From: Eremophila alpestris peregrina
Taxonomy: Eukaryota; Chordata; Aves; Passeriformes; Alaudidae
Reading direction: 5' to 3'
Assembly: GCA_009792885.1 (NCBI GenBank)
Contig: WMCF01000003.1
Location: 10,582,518 to 10,646,517 of the forward strand
DNA: 64,000 bases
A program made the position numbers and the translations under genes. How positions within the stretch are numbered: position 1 is the first letter of the stretch; every line of letters begins with the position of its first letter. Shown here piece after piece: positions 1-10,049 of this stretch. The notes under the pieces are model-generated. The model saw only the letters and a list, made by a program, of their open reading frames with translations, was not told where the DNA came from and did no database searches.

Positions 1-54
1 CTCCTCTCCTCTCCTCTCCTCTTCCTCTTCTCTTTTTCTCTCCTTTTTGATCCT
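1..54. repeat. Pyrimidine-rich CTCCT simple repeat at the window edge
   Basis: The window opens with about four perfect CTCCT units that decay into a CT-rich tract. Its left end is cut by the window, so the true length is unknown. It is a homopurine/homopyrimidine simple repeat with no gene associated. Confidence 0.85.
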
Positions 55-3000
55 TTTCATTTGCTATAGTGAAATAGAGATCACCAGCTTTTTGAGATAT
101 ATGTTCTGCTGATCAAATTTTGATTCTGAATAGCACACGATTTCCTGACAGCCATAAGTATTCAAGCTCAGTGGGTATTTGTGCTCTCTAGCATCTATAA
201 ATATACTGCAGATTTTTGATTGTTTTATGATGGAAGTTTATTTTTTTTTATTTTTGCCTTCACAGTTTGCTTTGGATTTTTTTTCTTCTTTATAGACCCT
301 TGTCTTTTTATTAGTTCTATGTTCCCTGTTGATTTTGTTTTATATTCCTGCTGTCACTACCAGCATCTCACTGTAAACAAGAATGTTGTATCTCAGTGGG
401 TTATTTTCTGTTAATAACCTGTGATACAGTATATAAATAAACTAGAGAGGAGTTCACAGGTGCAATTTATTAGAGTTATTGCAATGTGACTTCAGTAATG
501 GTCTCGAGTTCTTTAGAAACTTTGGTGTTTTTTGAGTTGAAGAAGACAGCTATATATTGCAGTTCATGAGAGAGAAATAAATACCAGTGTAATGAAATAT
601 GTCCAAGTCCAACTCAATAATAATTGCAATTTCTCACTGTCAGTACTTGGAGACCTATATGTACTTCACAATAATTCAAACAAAAGTACACCAGTTAAGT
701 AACACATTATTCAGGTTAGACTGGAAAAATGAAACCAAACAAAATGGCAACCCATACAAAATTTTCTGTTCTCCCTATACTTACATAACTACACTATACT
801 TATATAACTACACTGTTAACTTAATCCTAGTGCTTCCCTGTTAAACTTCACAATATAGAATCATATTTCAGACATATGTTGAACCTATGGAGAAGAGCTG
901 TGTAAAACTAACAAAGCGAAATTCAGAGGTTGTTTGAATCCTATTCAAAGTTGCAGTGACGTTCCCAAATTATTCAAATTATTTTAGCACACTTTTTAGA
1001 AAATCTGAATAAGGTGAAAGTCAAAATTTTGTCAGTAATAATCTATCTTGTCCATAATGAATAAAGCTGTCACCTCTGAAATGGCCACTATGCTTTTCAT
1101 CATTCACTGCTGCTAATGAAAAAAATTAAATCAGAGAATCTAGTACCTGGTGTGAGTCAGATTAAAGTGCTCAGAGCAGCTAAAAAGCAGTGTTTACCCT
1201 ACTCTTCCTCATCCTTACAAGCTGATAAGTTGGCTCAAATAAAAGCTATAAAAAATGTTTCGGAATGACCATTTTCAGATGTCTGGCATAAAATCATATT
1301 TTAAAACCCTTTCAACTCAATACCATAGGTTTTATATGTTCAACATTATACTTTCTGCTCTTTTCTAAGATTAATTTATAATCACTATCTTCTCTAGACA
1401 TTGAAATCACTCCAAACAGAGTGCAGGTGGTACCTTTTGACCAGACACACAGCTAAAGGAGAAGCTTTCCATTTAGGAAGGACAGATAGTCTGTCTTGTG
1501 CCTCAAATAATGCAGATGGCTGACATGGAAAATCAAAGTTATTAAAGGTGTTTGAATTGGAGCTACTTCATACCCATGGAAGGTGGAGACACCAGAAACC
1601 TTATTTTGATTAAATATCAGGTTTCCCTGTCTTATCCACTCTACAATTTACAGAATCAATAATCATATATCCTTGGTGCTTCACAGAAGGGGGACAGCTG
1701 ACCTAGAAAAATTAATTTATTTTTGTCAATTATTGTTGTCAGCAGAGTTATTCTGCAGAAAGGACCTCTTACACTGGTTATCTTTGATTTTAAAGCCCCT
1801 TTGCTGATGTTAATGATTTCATTCTCAGAAATGAAATTCTCTCAATGACTATGGACAAATATCTGTTAGGAGAGGCTCAGCCCAGAACCATGCTTTGCAC
1901 ATTCAGTAAAAGCCTTTGCACATCACTGTCAAATGCAGAACCAAATTTTGCCTTCCTGTGTAGAAATGAGTCCTATGGGATTTATTGGCATTAAAGTTCA
2001 AGGTTTTCTTAACAGGCAGCAGGAACTGAAGGAACATAACACCATGAAGGCAGTGCTTAGCTCCTATCTCAACTCCTGCCTTGTAAGTTGATGGGAACAC
2101 TACTGCTGCTATTAAAGGAACTAAGACCAGGTTTGTTTCTCCTATGTAGGTGCAATCAGGATTCAGTGACAATCAGAGAGACTTCATGGACCTCAGAGAG
2201 AACAGATCCTTGTCTTGTATAGTGAAAGTTTCTGTCTTAAAAAAAAATGAAAGCTTCTTTTAACTTAAGTAACTCATGCATTGTCTGTATTACTACCATG
2301 ATAGTTCTGGGCAGACAATATAGGATCCCAACAGGTTTTTTTATTATTAGATTTATTGCAGCTGTTTCAAGATCACTTTTAAATACTATGGAAATATTTA
2401 TGTATAATCCTTTCATAATACTCTGTGGGACTTGGAGGAGAAAATCAAACAAAATTAAGAACACAGGTAAACATAATTTAAAAACCCTCAAAAAGGTATT
2501 AATAGTTTTTTAATTTTCTGGCTTTCTTTTTGTTAATATTTATATTACTCTTCTGTTTAGAGATATAATGATTCTCTTTCCCCATTATTTACACTGTGGA
2601 TTTTTTTCTTCTGTATGATATTATAGAAAATGCACTACATATGAACTGGAACTTATACCAGAGTATGTCTTAAAAACATCTTTAATCTTGGTCAATGTAA
2701 ATACAAAGATAATCCAAAGGTAGCAATTGCCTGTTTTCATAGACAGTGGAATTTTCCTCTTTAGTACACAGACATGTTGTGATCATTTTTACATATATGA
2801 TGTAAAGTGCAGAGAAAGGGTTTGCTTTTTTCTCTGGACAAATAAGCTAAAATTTTTCAGATCTTTGTTGCACATACTTGAGTTTCCATGTGGGGTCCTC
2901 CTATTTTGTGTATATGAAGTTCTATGAAGATACATCTGAAATGTTTTTCTGATAATACACACATGAGAACTGAAAACTTGATTTACCTTTGCCACCATTT

Positions 3001-3569
3001 TCAAGGAGTTTGCAGCTTGCCACATATGACAGCGTATTATAAATTAAAAATAAATTGTCAACCTTTTTCTTTAAACTGTTAGATAAGAAGGAAATGCTAC
3101 AAGCTGCTCCCTCAACTGAAGGACCTGAACAATGAGAAGATACATTTTTATTATTATTCACCTTTTATGCACAGATGACATCAAACCTATATGATAGCCA
3201 GTGCTAGAGCTTCTGGGATCTGAAAGACATGAAAGATTTCTGAATGTTCTATCACTAGCAAGACTCAAAGATGTGTTAGTTCGTCATCCCAAGGTGCTAC
3301 CTGCTTGTCCTGCTGTCCAAAACCACTTGTCTTTGATGTCTGTAGTGTCTGCATGGCCTGAATGCTAACTGAATAAATGCAAAGCATATGGGAAGGACAA
3401 ACATTTGTAAGTACTATTAAAATCCTCCTAATTCCTTAGGACTACATCTTTCAATATTGTCAAGGACTTCTGTGTTATTAAGAGAGAAACAACAGTGTGT
3501 GAATGACTTGTGGATGTCAAGTTGTTTTGGGTGTTCTCTAATTCACTTTTCCTTGAATAAGGAAAATTC
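55..3569. other. Unique AT-rich DNA, no gene seen
   Basis: I see no coding, RNA or mobile-element signal. Open frames are short (under 90 codons), overlap each other on both strands and look like chance. The one local structure is a 19-bp tandem duplication at 779-816. Confidence 0.6.
779..816. repeat. 19-bp tandem duplication (2 copies)
   Basis: Positions 779-797 and 798-816 are near-identical 19-mers (acttacataactacactat and acttatataactacactgt), differing at two positions. This is probably a replication-slippage duplication. Confidence 0.8.
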
Positions 3570-3800
3570 TCCAACATTCTTTACCCTGGTTTTCTGTGTC
3601 AGAGATCCCTGAGGGCTGGTCTTGTCATTGAACAATGCAAAGAAGGTATCTGGTTGCTCTGCTTTCTCTACGTTCTCGGTTTACCTTCATTTAGTCCTGG
3701 TCTCACATGATCCTTTGTTTTCATTTTCTATTGAAGTATTTGAAGAAGCTCTTCTTGTTTTCCTTGACATTCTTGGCCAGATATAATTCCAAATTTCTGA
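3570..3800 (-). mobile_element. CR1 LINE fragment, ORF2 part between endonuclease and RT
   Basis: Read on the minus strand, this matches the part of avian CR1 ORF2 between the endonuclease and the reverse transcriptase. The plus strand shows the recognisable reverse complement: a CAAAGAAGG motif near 3640, then GAAGCTCTTCTTGTTTTCCTTGACATTCTTGGCC-like wording at about 3745-3778. Both ends are truncated and the reading frame is destroyed. CR1 normally moves by target-primed reverse transcription and is 5'-truncated; this piece also lacks its 3' end. Recognition is from memory of CR1 consensus patterns; the outer limits are approximate by about 40 bp. Confidence 0.65.
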
Positions 3801-4003
3801 GAAAATGTTTTTGTCAGTTTAGCTACCCAGCTAAACTGCATTTCCTCTGCATTTTCTCAGCTGTATGCAGCTGATACAAGCACTTTCACTATATCGTGGA
3901 AATTCTCTCACATACCTAAACTCAAACGTATAGTTCAAACATTACAAAGGAAAAATTGAACTGTCAGGAAAGTTTATGCTTCCACAAACCTGGCACTGGA
4001 AAG

Positions 4004-4073
4004 TACCCCTGCCCATGGCAGGGGAATTGGAGCTAGATGATCTTTAAGGACCATAACTAATTCTATAAAATCA
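4004..4073 (+). mobile_element. CR1 LINE 3'-end fragment
   Basis: The block CCCCTGCCCATGGCAGGGG, then GGAGCTAGATGATCTTTAAGG and a terminal ATTCTATAA-like tail is the CR1 3' untranslated end in sense orientation. About 70 bp remain. It lies some 200 bp from the opposite-strand CR1 piece at 3.6-3.8 kb, so the two are separate insertions or rearranged remains. Confidence 0.75.
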
Positions 4074-4817
4074 GTTTCTGATCAGGTGGTTCCATTTCTA
4101 AGAGCAAATTTCTTTCTATGCCTCCTTATCATGGACATTGTTATATGTCATGTTGAACATTAATTTCCTCCATTCTGTTTTTAGGCAAAATATTTTAACT
4201 ACTCAGCACTTAAGCTTTGTGAAGATTGAAAACATTGCATCTTTAGGCCCTTATTTCCTTAGATCAGTGAAGATAGATGTACATAAAATATTTAAATTAA
4301 ACAGTGTTCTTGACTACATGTGCAATTTCATAGAAGACTTAATGGAATTTAAGTGACAAGCTTCTAATCACTTCGATTTTCTAGAATTTCATTAGAGAAA
4401 GACAGAAATAATAATTAATTAACCTATTATGCCTTTATATTTGTAATATCTGCATTTTCATATTGTTTTGAAACTCTGCTTACCAGTAGATAAGGAAAAT
4501 ACATATATCTGTATATGCATTAGTGGTTTATGAGTGGGTATCAAAATAAACTTATAGTATATATTCTGATATAAATTCAGATTTTCTTAATATTTTGTAC
4601 CAAGTGGGGGCTATTGAATTTTTAAAGTTATGTGAAGTTAAATGAATTTTATGAACCAATTTCAGATACTCATATTGCACTAACCCACTGGACTTAACAC
4701 AAACATGCACCTAGAAATAGAAGGATTTCTTTTCCCAGGGATTTCTTAATGCTACGTGCTGTTGTCTGGTAATCAGAGTTTGAAGCTTTGAAAGTATGAA
4801 AGTATACTTACAACTCA

Positions 4818-4860
4818 TATATAAGTATGAAATATATAAGTAATTATTCATACTTATATA
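4818..4860. repeat. AT-rich inverted repeat with 14-bp perfect arms
   Basis: Arm 4818-4831 (tatataagtatgaa) is the exact reverse complement of 4847-4860 (ttcatacttatata), with a 15-nt spacer. It could form a hairpin. No flanking target duplication or transposon signature is seen, so a MITE end is not supported. Confidence 0.8.
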
Positions 4861-5769
4861 GGTTTGCTTATCTGTTTATTTGGCTTCGTGTTTTTCACTT
4901 ATTGATTCACTATTCAGTTTTGATTTCATGTTAATTGCTTTGCTTTTAAAATTCCAGGCAGTTACTGGATAGTTTCCTGTGTGAAGAGGTAAAAGCTAAA
5001 TAATTTAGACAAACAGCAAAAGCTTTCTTTGAAAATGCTGTTGAAGTTTGGCTTCCATGTCACATACTGGGCCATAAAATGTAAAATAGATGTCTCCCTC
5101 TGAAAGAACTGCAGTGAGAGAATAGTCTTAAAAACAGGGGGAGGGGAGGTTTGGAAGATAATAAAAATAATAACAAAACCACTACAATATAAATATTTTA
5201 TAGTATCTGAGAGATACTATAATTCAAAGGTGCTAGGTCAATATGAGTTACACATTTGAAGGAATTTTTAATGTCAATAGATCAGTGAATAAACTTTGTA
5301 AATTTATTCTGTGTATGAGAATCCACTCTTCCAGCCTGGTAATGCTGTATTTTAGCAATAGTTGTGGTATAAAATCAGTCTCCAACAGGAATGCATCACT
5401 TAAAAGCAGTAAGAAGCAATGGTGCTTTCTTTGTAATAAATTGAAGCTAAAGAAAAAAATCTTGATAATCTCCTATATTATTTAGAGGAGCAGTGATCAA
5501 AGGAAGAAACATTCAAAGAAATAACATTCTTGTACATTCTGTACCGGTGCAGAGTTATTGTCAGTAATGGTGAATGCTATTACTACCAAGGAATGTTGTG
5601 GAAATGCTTTTAAATGTCACATTTTTAAATCTTTGCATCAAGTTAGGAGAAGGAGAGTAAAAGGAAGACAGACAATTTTAAGATAGCTGCTACTACTTCT
5701 GGGGGTTTAATTATACCGCTACTTTTTTTTGTGCAGTAATGTTTTGTCAATGCATTGCTTTTTACACAG

Positions 5770-5783
5770 CCACTGGATGGCAG
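5770..5783 (+). promoter_or_regulatory. Candidate CTCF-binding motif
   Basis: CCACTGGATGGCAG matches the CTCF core pattern CCACNAGRKGGCRS at 13 of 14 positions (G for A at position 6). It lies in unique DNA. CTCF organises chromatin loops and insulators; occupancy cannot be judged from sequence, and motifs of this quality occur by chance at a modest rate. Confidence 0.35.
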
Positions 5784-6581
5784 TAAATTTCATTACAACT
5801 ATCCTACTATTTAAAAAAAAAGGATTATAGTTTTCAAAATAATGTGTTCTTCCATCATATTAATAAAAATTTAAAAAATCTCTTTTTTCTCAGGCATTAA
5901 CTAAGGAGAGGTTGTAGGAAGTCTCTGGTTTTATACTTTGTCAATAGTGGTTCAATCTCCATCAAAATTTCACCCTGATTCTTGTCAACAACAGTGAACA
6001 CAATGGAAACCTGCTGCATGAAGAACAAAGCTGTGTGTAAACTTCAGATTATTTATTTCCTGGATGTAGGCTAAGCAAGTGAAACTGTTACTGTTCTGGT
6101 GTTTCCCTGGGGTCTCAGGATCAAGCATGACAATGGATAGAAAAACTCCAGCAATGATTGAAATGACATTTCAAATGTCATTCTAATATTTTTCCCTTGT
6201 AGTAACCAGTCCCAAAATTCACCCTTCGACTTCTTTTCTGGTGTGAGAGGAAGATGGTATTTTTTATTCTTTTGCTTGCAATACTCTCAAATTAATCAAA
6301 ACACCAGACTACTATTTTAAAAGCTTTGTTTGAAGTACTTAAAAATAATTTTATGTTTAATCCAGTGACTCACATAATTCTTAATTTCCAGAAAAGCAAC
6401 ACTTTTGTAATGGTGGATCAGAATTAACTCTCTGTGAAATAGAGAACCTGTAGAAATACTGATTACCATTCACCATTTTTGTGACTATAATCTCAACATA
6501 TTTAACATATTTCCTAAAACATTTCATTTCATCTATAATATATGATACTCATTACTGTACGTGCAAATATATATTTTAAAA

Positions 6582-6626
6582 TACTGTAAGTCTTTATACT
6601 GCAAGTCTTTTTACTGTAACTCTTGT
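6582..6626. repeat. 15-bp minisatellite, 3 copies
   Basis: Three consecutive 15-mers begin TACTG(T/C)AA (6582-6596, 6597-6611, 6612-6626), each followed by a variant of GTCTTT. Copies differ from each other at two to four positions. Confidence 0.8.
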
Positions 6627-8439
6627 AATGGAGGCTGGAAAATATGACCTTTACTATTCTGAAAGCCAGAGAAATATTGCTTGTGAATACTGTAATGTTT
6701 TAGCAACTCCTATTAGGGAGATTACCTGGTGCATGCTTTTGAGCACATGATGCTGGCAATGCTGAATTAATAAAGGGTGATGAACCATTTGGAAAACATT
6801 TCATTAAATTCCTCTGTGCAAAGAGGCTCTAGGGTATGTCTACCCCAGTGATTCAGTGTAAACTTCACTCTGTAGCTGATCTTGGCACTACTGGAGTCAG
6901 AGGAAAAAATAGGCATGGGGGTAAGTATTGGACACAGTTTCCATATCCCTCTCAACGTTTTAATCTTTCTACCAGCAAGAAGGGAGTATTCAGGTCAAGG
7001 AGAGAAGTATTCAAGGATTCCCAAAACTCTTCCATCTTCCAAAAGCACCTCTTCCATACTTTTTACCTTGGTAGGATAAATTCTTCCCTCTTTTTGCCTT
7101 TGAAAGAATCTAGCCTGATTCTTCTGCCAGGTGTTAAAGGGAATGGAAGTTTTCAAAGGAAATTGAATGCTTAAGACTTTTAAAGAAGTAAAAGTAATAT
7201 TTTAGAACTGCAGTACCAGCCAGATTGTAAATGAAAAATCTAACTTTAAGAAAATGCCACTTTAATCATAGGATTTGGCTCAGTTGTTCATCTTTTAAGA
7301 TGTGTGGGGAAAAAATGAGATAAATTAGTTGTTCTTCTTTTTTACCAGCTGTAACAGCAGGTAGCAATCTCACTTTACCTTGAATATGTCATTCATTACA
7401 AGCTACTTGCTTTCAGTCATGGGGTTTTATGAAGGTGGAAAATCACCAGGGAGCACCACTGCTCATCTCTGAAATAACACACCATAGAGCATTGAAATTA
7501 ATACCCATGTAAAATGCATTTAAATTGTAAGTTTTTCTCGCATCTGGTTTCCATACCAGTAGCTGAAGGTAGCCAAACATAATTTCCTTCTAAATTTGGC
7601 TAGGAAATTTATAAAAGACAATCTTTAACTCTTAAAGCAAATTACTCACAATGTTATACTACGTCCATATTTTCACCTGTCCTGCAACACATCCTTGCCC
7701 ATCATTTAAACCATGACATTTCCTGCCACTACCCTAGATGGCATCTGTAATAACCCTGTGTATGAACAATTATTTCCACTAAAGTGGCATGGCTACTCCA
7801 ATGACAGCTTTAGGAATTGCACAAGAGTAGAGGATTGACTTCTGTGCTCTATAGCTGTAAATGGAATTTATGTAGTAAGTTCAAGAATTAAACTTTTGAA
7901 GAATTAAAAATAAAATTAAATATAAAACTCCCCACCATTTCTTAGTGATGTAATTGGCTTTATTAGTTGTTGACAATGCAACACTGGTTGAAATCAAGGC
8001 AAGCTGTCAACAGCAGTGAGATAGAAAATTAAGAGGATTGACATCTGTTAAAATCCTTCCACTGACACACCTTTTAATGATGACAACACAGATTAGTCAG
8101 GCTCTAAAATGTTTAGGCATCAGAGCTTCTCAAAAGTCACAATTTCCTCTCAGAACACTCCTGACAATCATAATCCTCTGCTAATTTATTCTATTGGATT
8201 ATCTCAGAATTTTGATCACTTGGCCAGTTGAATGTTTTGCAAATACTACTGGATTAAATTCTAATCTACTGGCTCTCATGCAAATCCATCACAATTCTTT
8301 AGTTTTTTCAGGACTACCATCAGAACATTATTGCAAAACTACTTTTAAACTCTTTAATTGCATTTCAAATGACAAAACATGATCTGCCGTATCCTTGAAT
8401 AAATTTTGAGTTTCTGGGTGAACCTTAAGTGATACATCA

Positions 8440-8560
8440 TATACATATATATATATATATATCCATGTATTTATATATACACACACACACATATATATAT
8501 GCATGAGTGTGAGGATGTGTGTATGAGTATACATATAAGATATGCACATATATTTTTTAA
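8440..8560. repeat. Compound TA / CA microsatellite
   Basis: A (TA)n run near 8445-8461 is followed by a (CA)n run near 8479-8490, more TA, and decayed GT/TA sequence. This is a typical vertebrate compound dinucleotide repeat and is likely length-polymorphic. It accounts for the low-complexity 73-codon minus-strand frame here. Confidence 0.85.
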
Positions 8561-8730
8561 TTTTAAGAAAATTTTGAGGATTCTAAAGTCAAAAATAGTA
8601 GTAAAACAGCAAGTAGTAGTATAAGTACTACTTTAATGAGCCATATTCTGGTAATTTTTATCATGAGACCCATATATGATAACTACTCTGAGTGAAGTGA
8701 TCTGATGAAATTTATGTCAGTATCACAGTC

Positions 8731-8736
8731 AGCCAC
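8731..8736. repeat. Left 6-bp target site duplication of LTR copy 1
   Basis: AGCCAC directly precedes the LTR start and is repeated exactly at 9358-9363 after its CA end. Confidence 0.88.
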
Positions 8737-9140
8737 TATGGGAAACCAGAGTATTTCTCTGGTTCTCCTGGATGGGCAGGAGTCTGGACGGGGGGGTGAT
8801 CCTCCCTGGCCTGTGCCTGAAACAGTGGTGGTTTTTGGTCTCAGCCTGTGGAAAAAACGCTGTCAGGGTTGTCTGAGGATTTGGAGGTCACAAGGGTTTG
8901 ATTTGTGTGATTTTTGTTGTGTCACTGGGTGTGTAGAAGTAGTTTTATATTTTGCTACATAGACATAAATGAAGTCAAGATGGAGGCAGATCAGTGTGAT
9001 AAGAGCACATGTTTCTGTCTTCCTCTTCCTCTTTGCAAAGGGTGTTGGGTTTTTCGGATTGGTAAAGGTAAAATTTCACTGCATGACATGGGTTTTAGTT
9101 ATTGGTGTTTAGAGAAAAACAATGTTAACGTAATTTAGGG

Positions 9141-9148
9141 TATAAAAG
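9141..9148 (+). promoter_or_regulatory. TATA box of LTR copy 1
   Basis: TATAAAAG lies 94 bp upstream of the polyadenylation signal, in the expected U3 position. The equivalent in the second copy is at about 17110-17118 on the minus strand. Whether it still drives transcription is unknown. Confidence 0.7.
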
Positions 9149-9241
9149 CCCAGACACTGTTGTGGGTGGGGGAGAATCCATTTTTCCAGCTGCCTGTGAA
9201 CTTCACGTTGGACAGAAAGAACTCAGAGATAAGATTTGTAA

Positions 9242-9247
9242 AATAAA
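9242..9247 (+). terminator. Polyadenylation signal of LTR copy 1
   Basis: AATAAA lies within a 71-bp block that is identical in both LTR copies, consistent with the R region of a retroviral LTR. Confidence 0.7.
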
Positions 9248-9357
9248 CATCTGCAGTCCGCAACCCAGACGTTCTCCGACTCCTTCTTTCAAGCATGGGC
9301 CGGTGAGAAGAAAGATTTACACTGCCGGGGTTAATCTCAGGAGAGATAACTCCGACA

Positions 9358-9363
9358 AGCCAC
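9358..9363. repeat. Right 6-bp target site duplication of LTR copy 1
   Basis: AGCCAC follows the LTR end and matches 8731-8736, which fixes both element boundaries. Confidence 0.88.
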
Positions 9364-9498
9364 AAGAAGACTGCCACAATTTTAGTTCTTTCAACTAGTA
9401 TCTGTTGCACTGTTATCAAAATCAATATAGTTTTCCAGTTTGAAAATTATTTTAACATGTGCCCAAAATGTGTAAATTTCCTAAGCAAATTATGGTTA

Positions 9499-10049
9499 TG
9501 TCTGTCTGGGGTGGAGTTAATTTTCTTCACACAGCTTGTATGTTAATGGGTTTTTAGATTTGTGCCTGAAGCAATGCTGACAACACACCAATATTTCAGC
9601 TGTTGCTGAACAGCACTTGCACAACATCAAGGCCTTTTCTTACTCTGCTGCACTTCCCCTGTGAACAGGGGGATATGCAAGATTTTTGAGAGTAAACAAC
9701 CAGGAAGATAACCAAAACAAACCAGGTATTTCATACTATGTAATGGCATCCTTGGGAATAAAAAGGAAAAAAGGAGGATTTAGGATGGTTTGCCATCTTT
9801 TGCTTGGGAGAGAATTTGTCTACTCTTGGAAGGTGGTAGGTGACTGCCTTTGTATCACTGTTTTTGTGTTATTTTCTTTCTTCTTTCTTCCACTTTTTCT
9901 TTTTTTTTTATTAAATAATTTTTATCTGGAACCATAAGATTTCTAGTTTTTCTCTTCAATTTCTCTTCTCTTGTCTCACTGGGGGCAGGGTTGTGGGCAA
10001 GGTAGCTGAATGCTGCTTAGCTGCCTCAAGGGCTAAACCTTCACAACCA
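9499..10049 (+). mobile_element. Solo LTR, ERVL-like avian endogenous retrovirus
   Basis: The block starts TGTCTGTCTGGGGTGGAG and continues TTAATTTTCTTC, a hallmark opening of the abundant avian ERVL LTR type. It holds ATCAAGGCCTTTTC near 9628, an ATTAAA polyadenylation signal (9910-9915) followed by TTTATCTGGAACC, then CTCACTGGGGGCAGGG, GCTGAATGCTGCTTAGCTGCC, and the terminal GGGCTAAACCTTCACAACCA. No primer-binding site or internal ERV sequence follows, so it is a solo LTR. The flanks GGTTA (left) and AGTTA or GTTAG (right) are only an imperfect 5-bp duplication, so the right boundary may be off by a base or two. It is clearly older than its ERVK-like neighbour, which ends only 141 bp upstream. 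Confidence 0.82.
9910..9915 (+). terminator. ATTAAA polyadenylation signal of the ERVL-like LTR
   Basis: ATTAAA, followed about 10 bases later by TTTATCTGGA, corresponds to the conserved ATTAAACTGTCTTTATCTCAA-type segment of avian ERVL LTRs. The same arrangement recurs at 29393-29398. Confidence 0.6.

Larger units (their letters stand above)
4074..8429. other. Unique AT-rich DNA, no gene seen
   Basis: No gene is supported. Contents worth noting are the AT-rich inverted repeat at 4818-4860, a CTCF-like site at 5770-5783 and a 15-bp three-copy tandem repeat at 6582-6626. The 112-codon plus-strand frame at 6836-7174 has low-complexity, non-homologous content and I treat it as chance. Confidence 0.55.
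8737..9357 (+). mobile_element. Solo LTR, ERVK-like (class II) endogenous retrovirus
   Basis: This is a 621-bp retroviral LTR. It begins TATGGGAAACC (the second base has decayed from the expected TG; the other copy has TGTGG) and ends CA. It shows a TATA box (TATAAAAG, 9141-9148) and a polyadenylation signal (AATAAA, 9242-9247), about 100 bp apart as expected for U3-R. A perfect 6-bp direct repeat AGCCAC flanks it at 8731-8736 and 9358-9363. Six-base duplications are characteristic of class II (ERVK/alpha-beta) integrases. No primer-binding site or polypurine tract adjoins it, so it is a solo LTR left by LTR-LTR recombination. A second, inverted copy lies at 16904-17528. The family name cannot be fixed without a repeat library. 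Confidence 0.92.

Noticed and set aside
9135..9425. 96-codon minus-strand frame over the LTR as a coding gene
   Set aside because: It lies antisense across the U3/R/U5 of a solo LTR and its boundary. It is a shadow frame.
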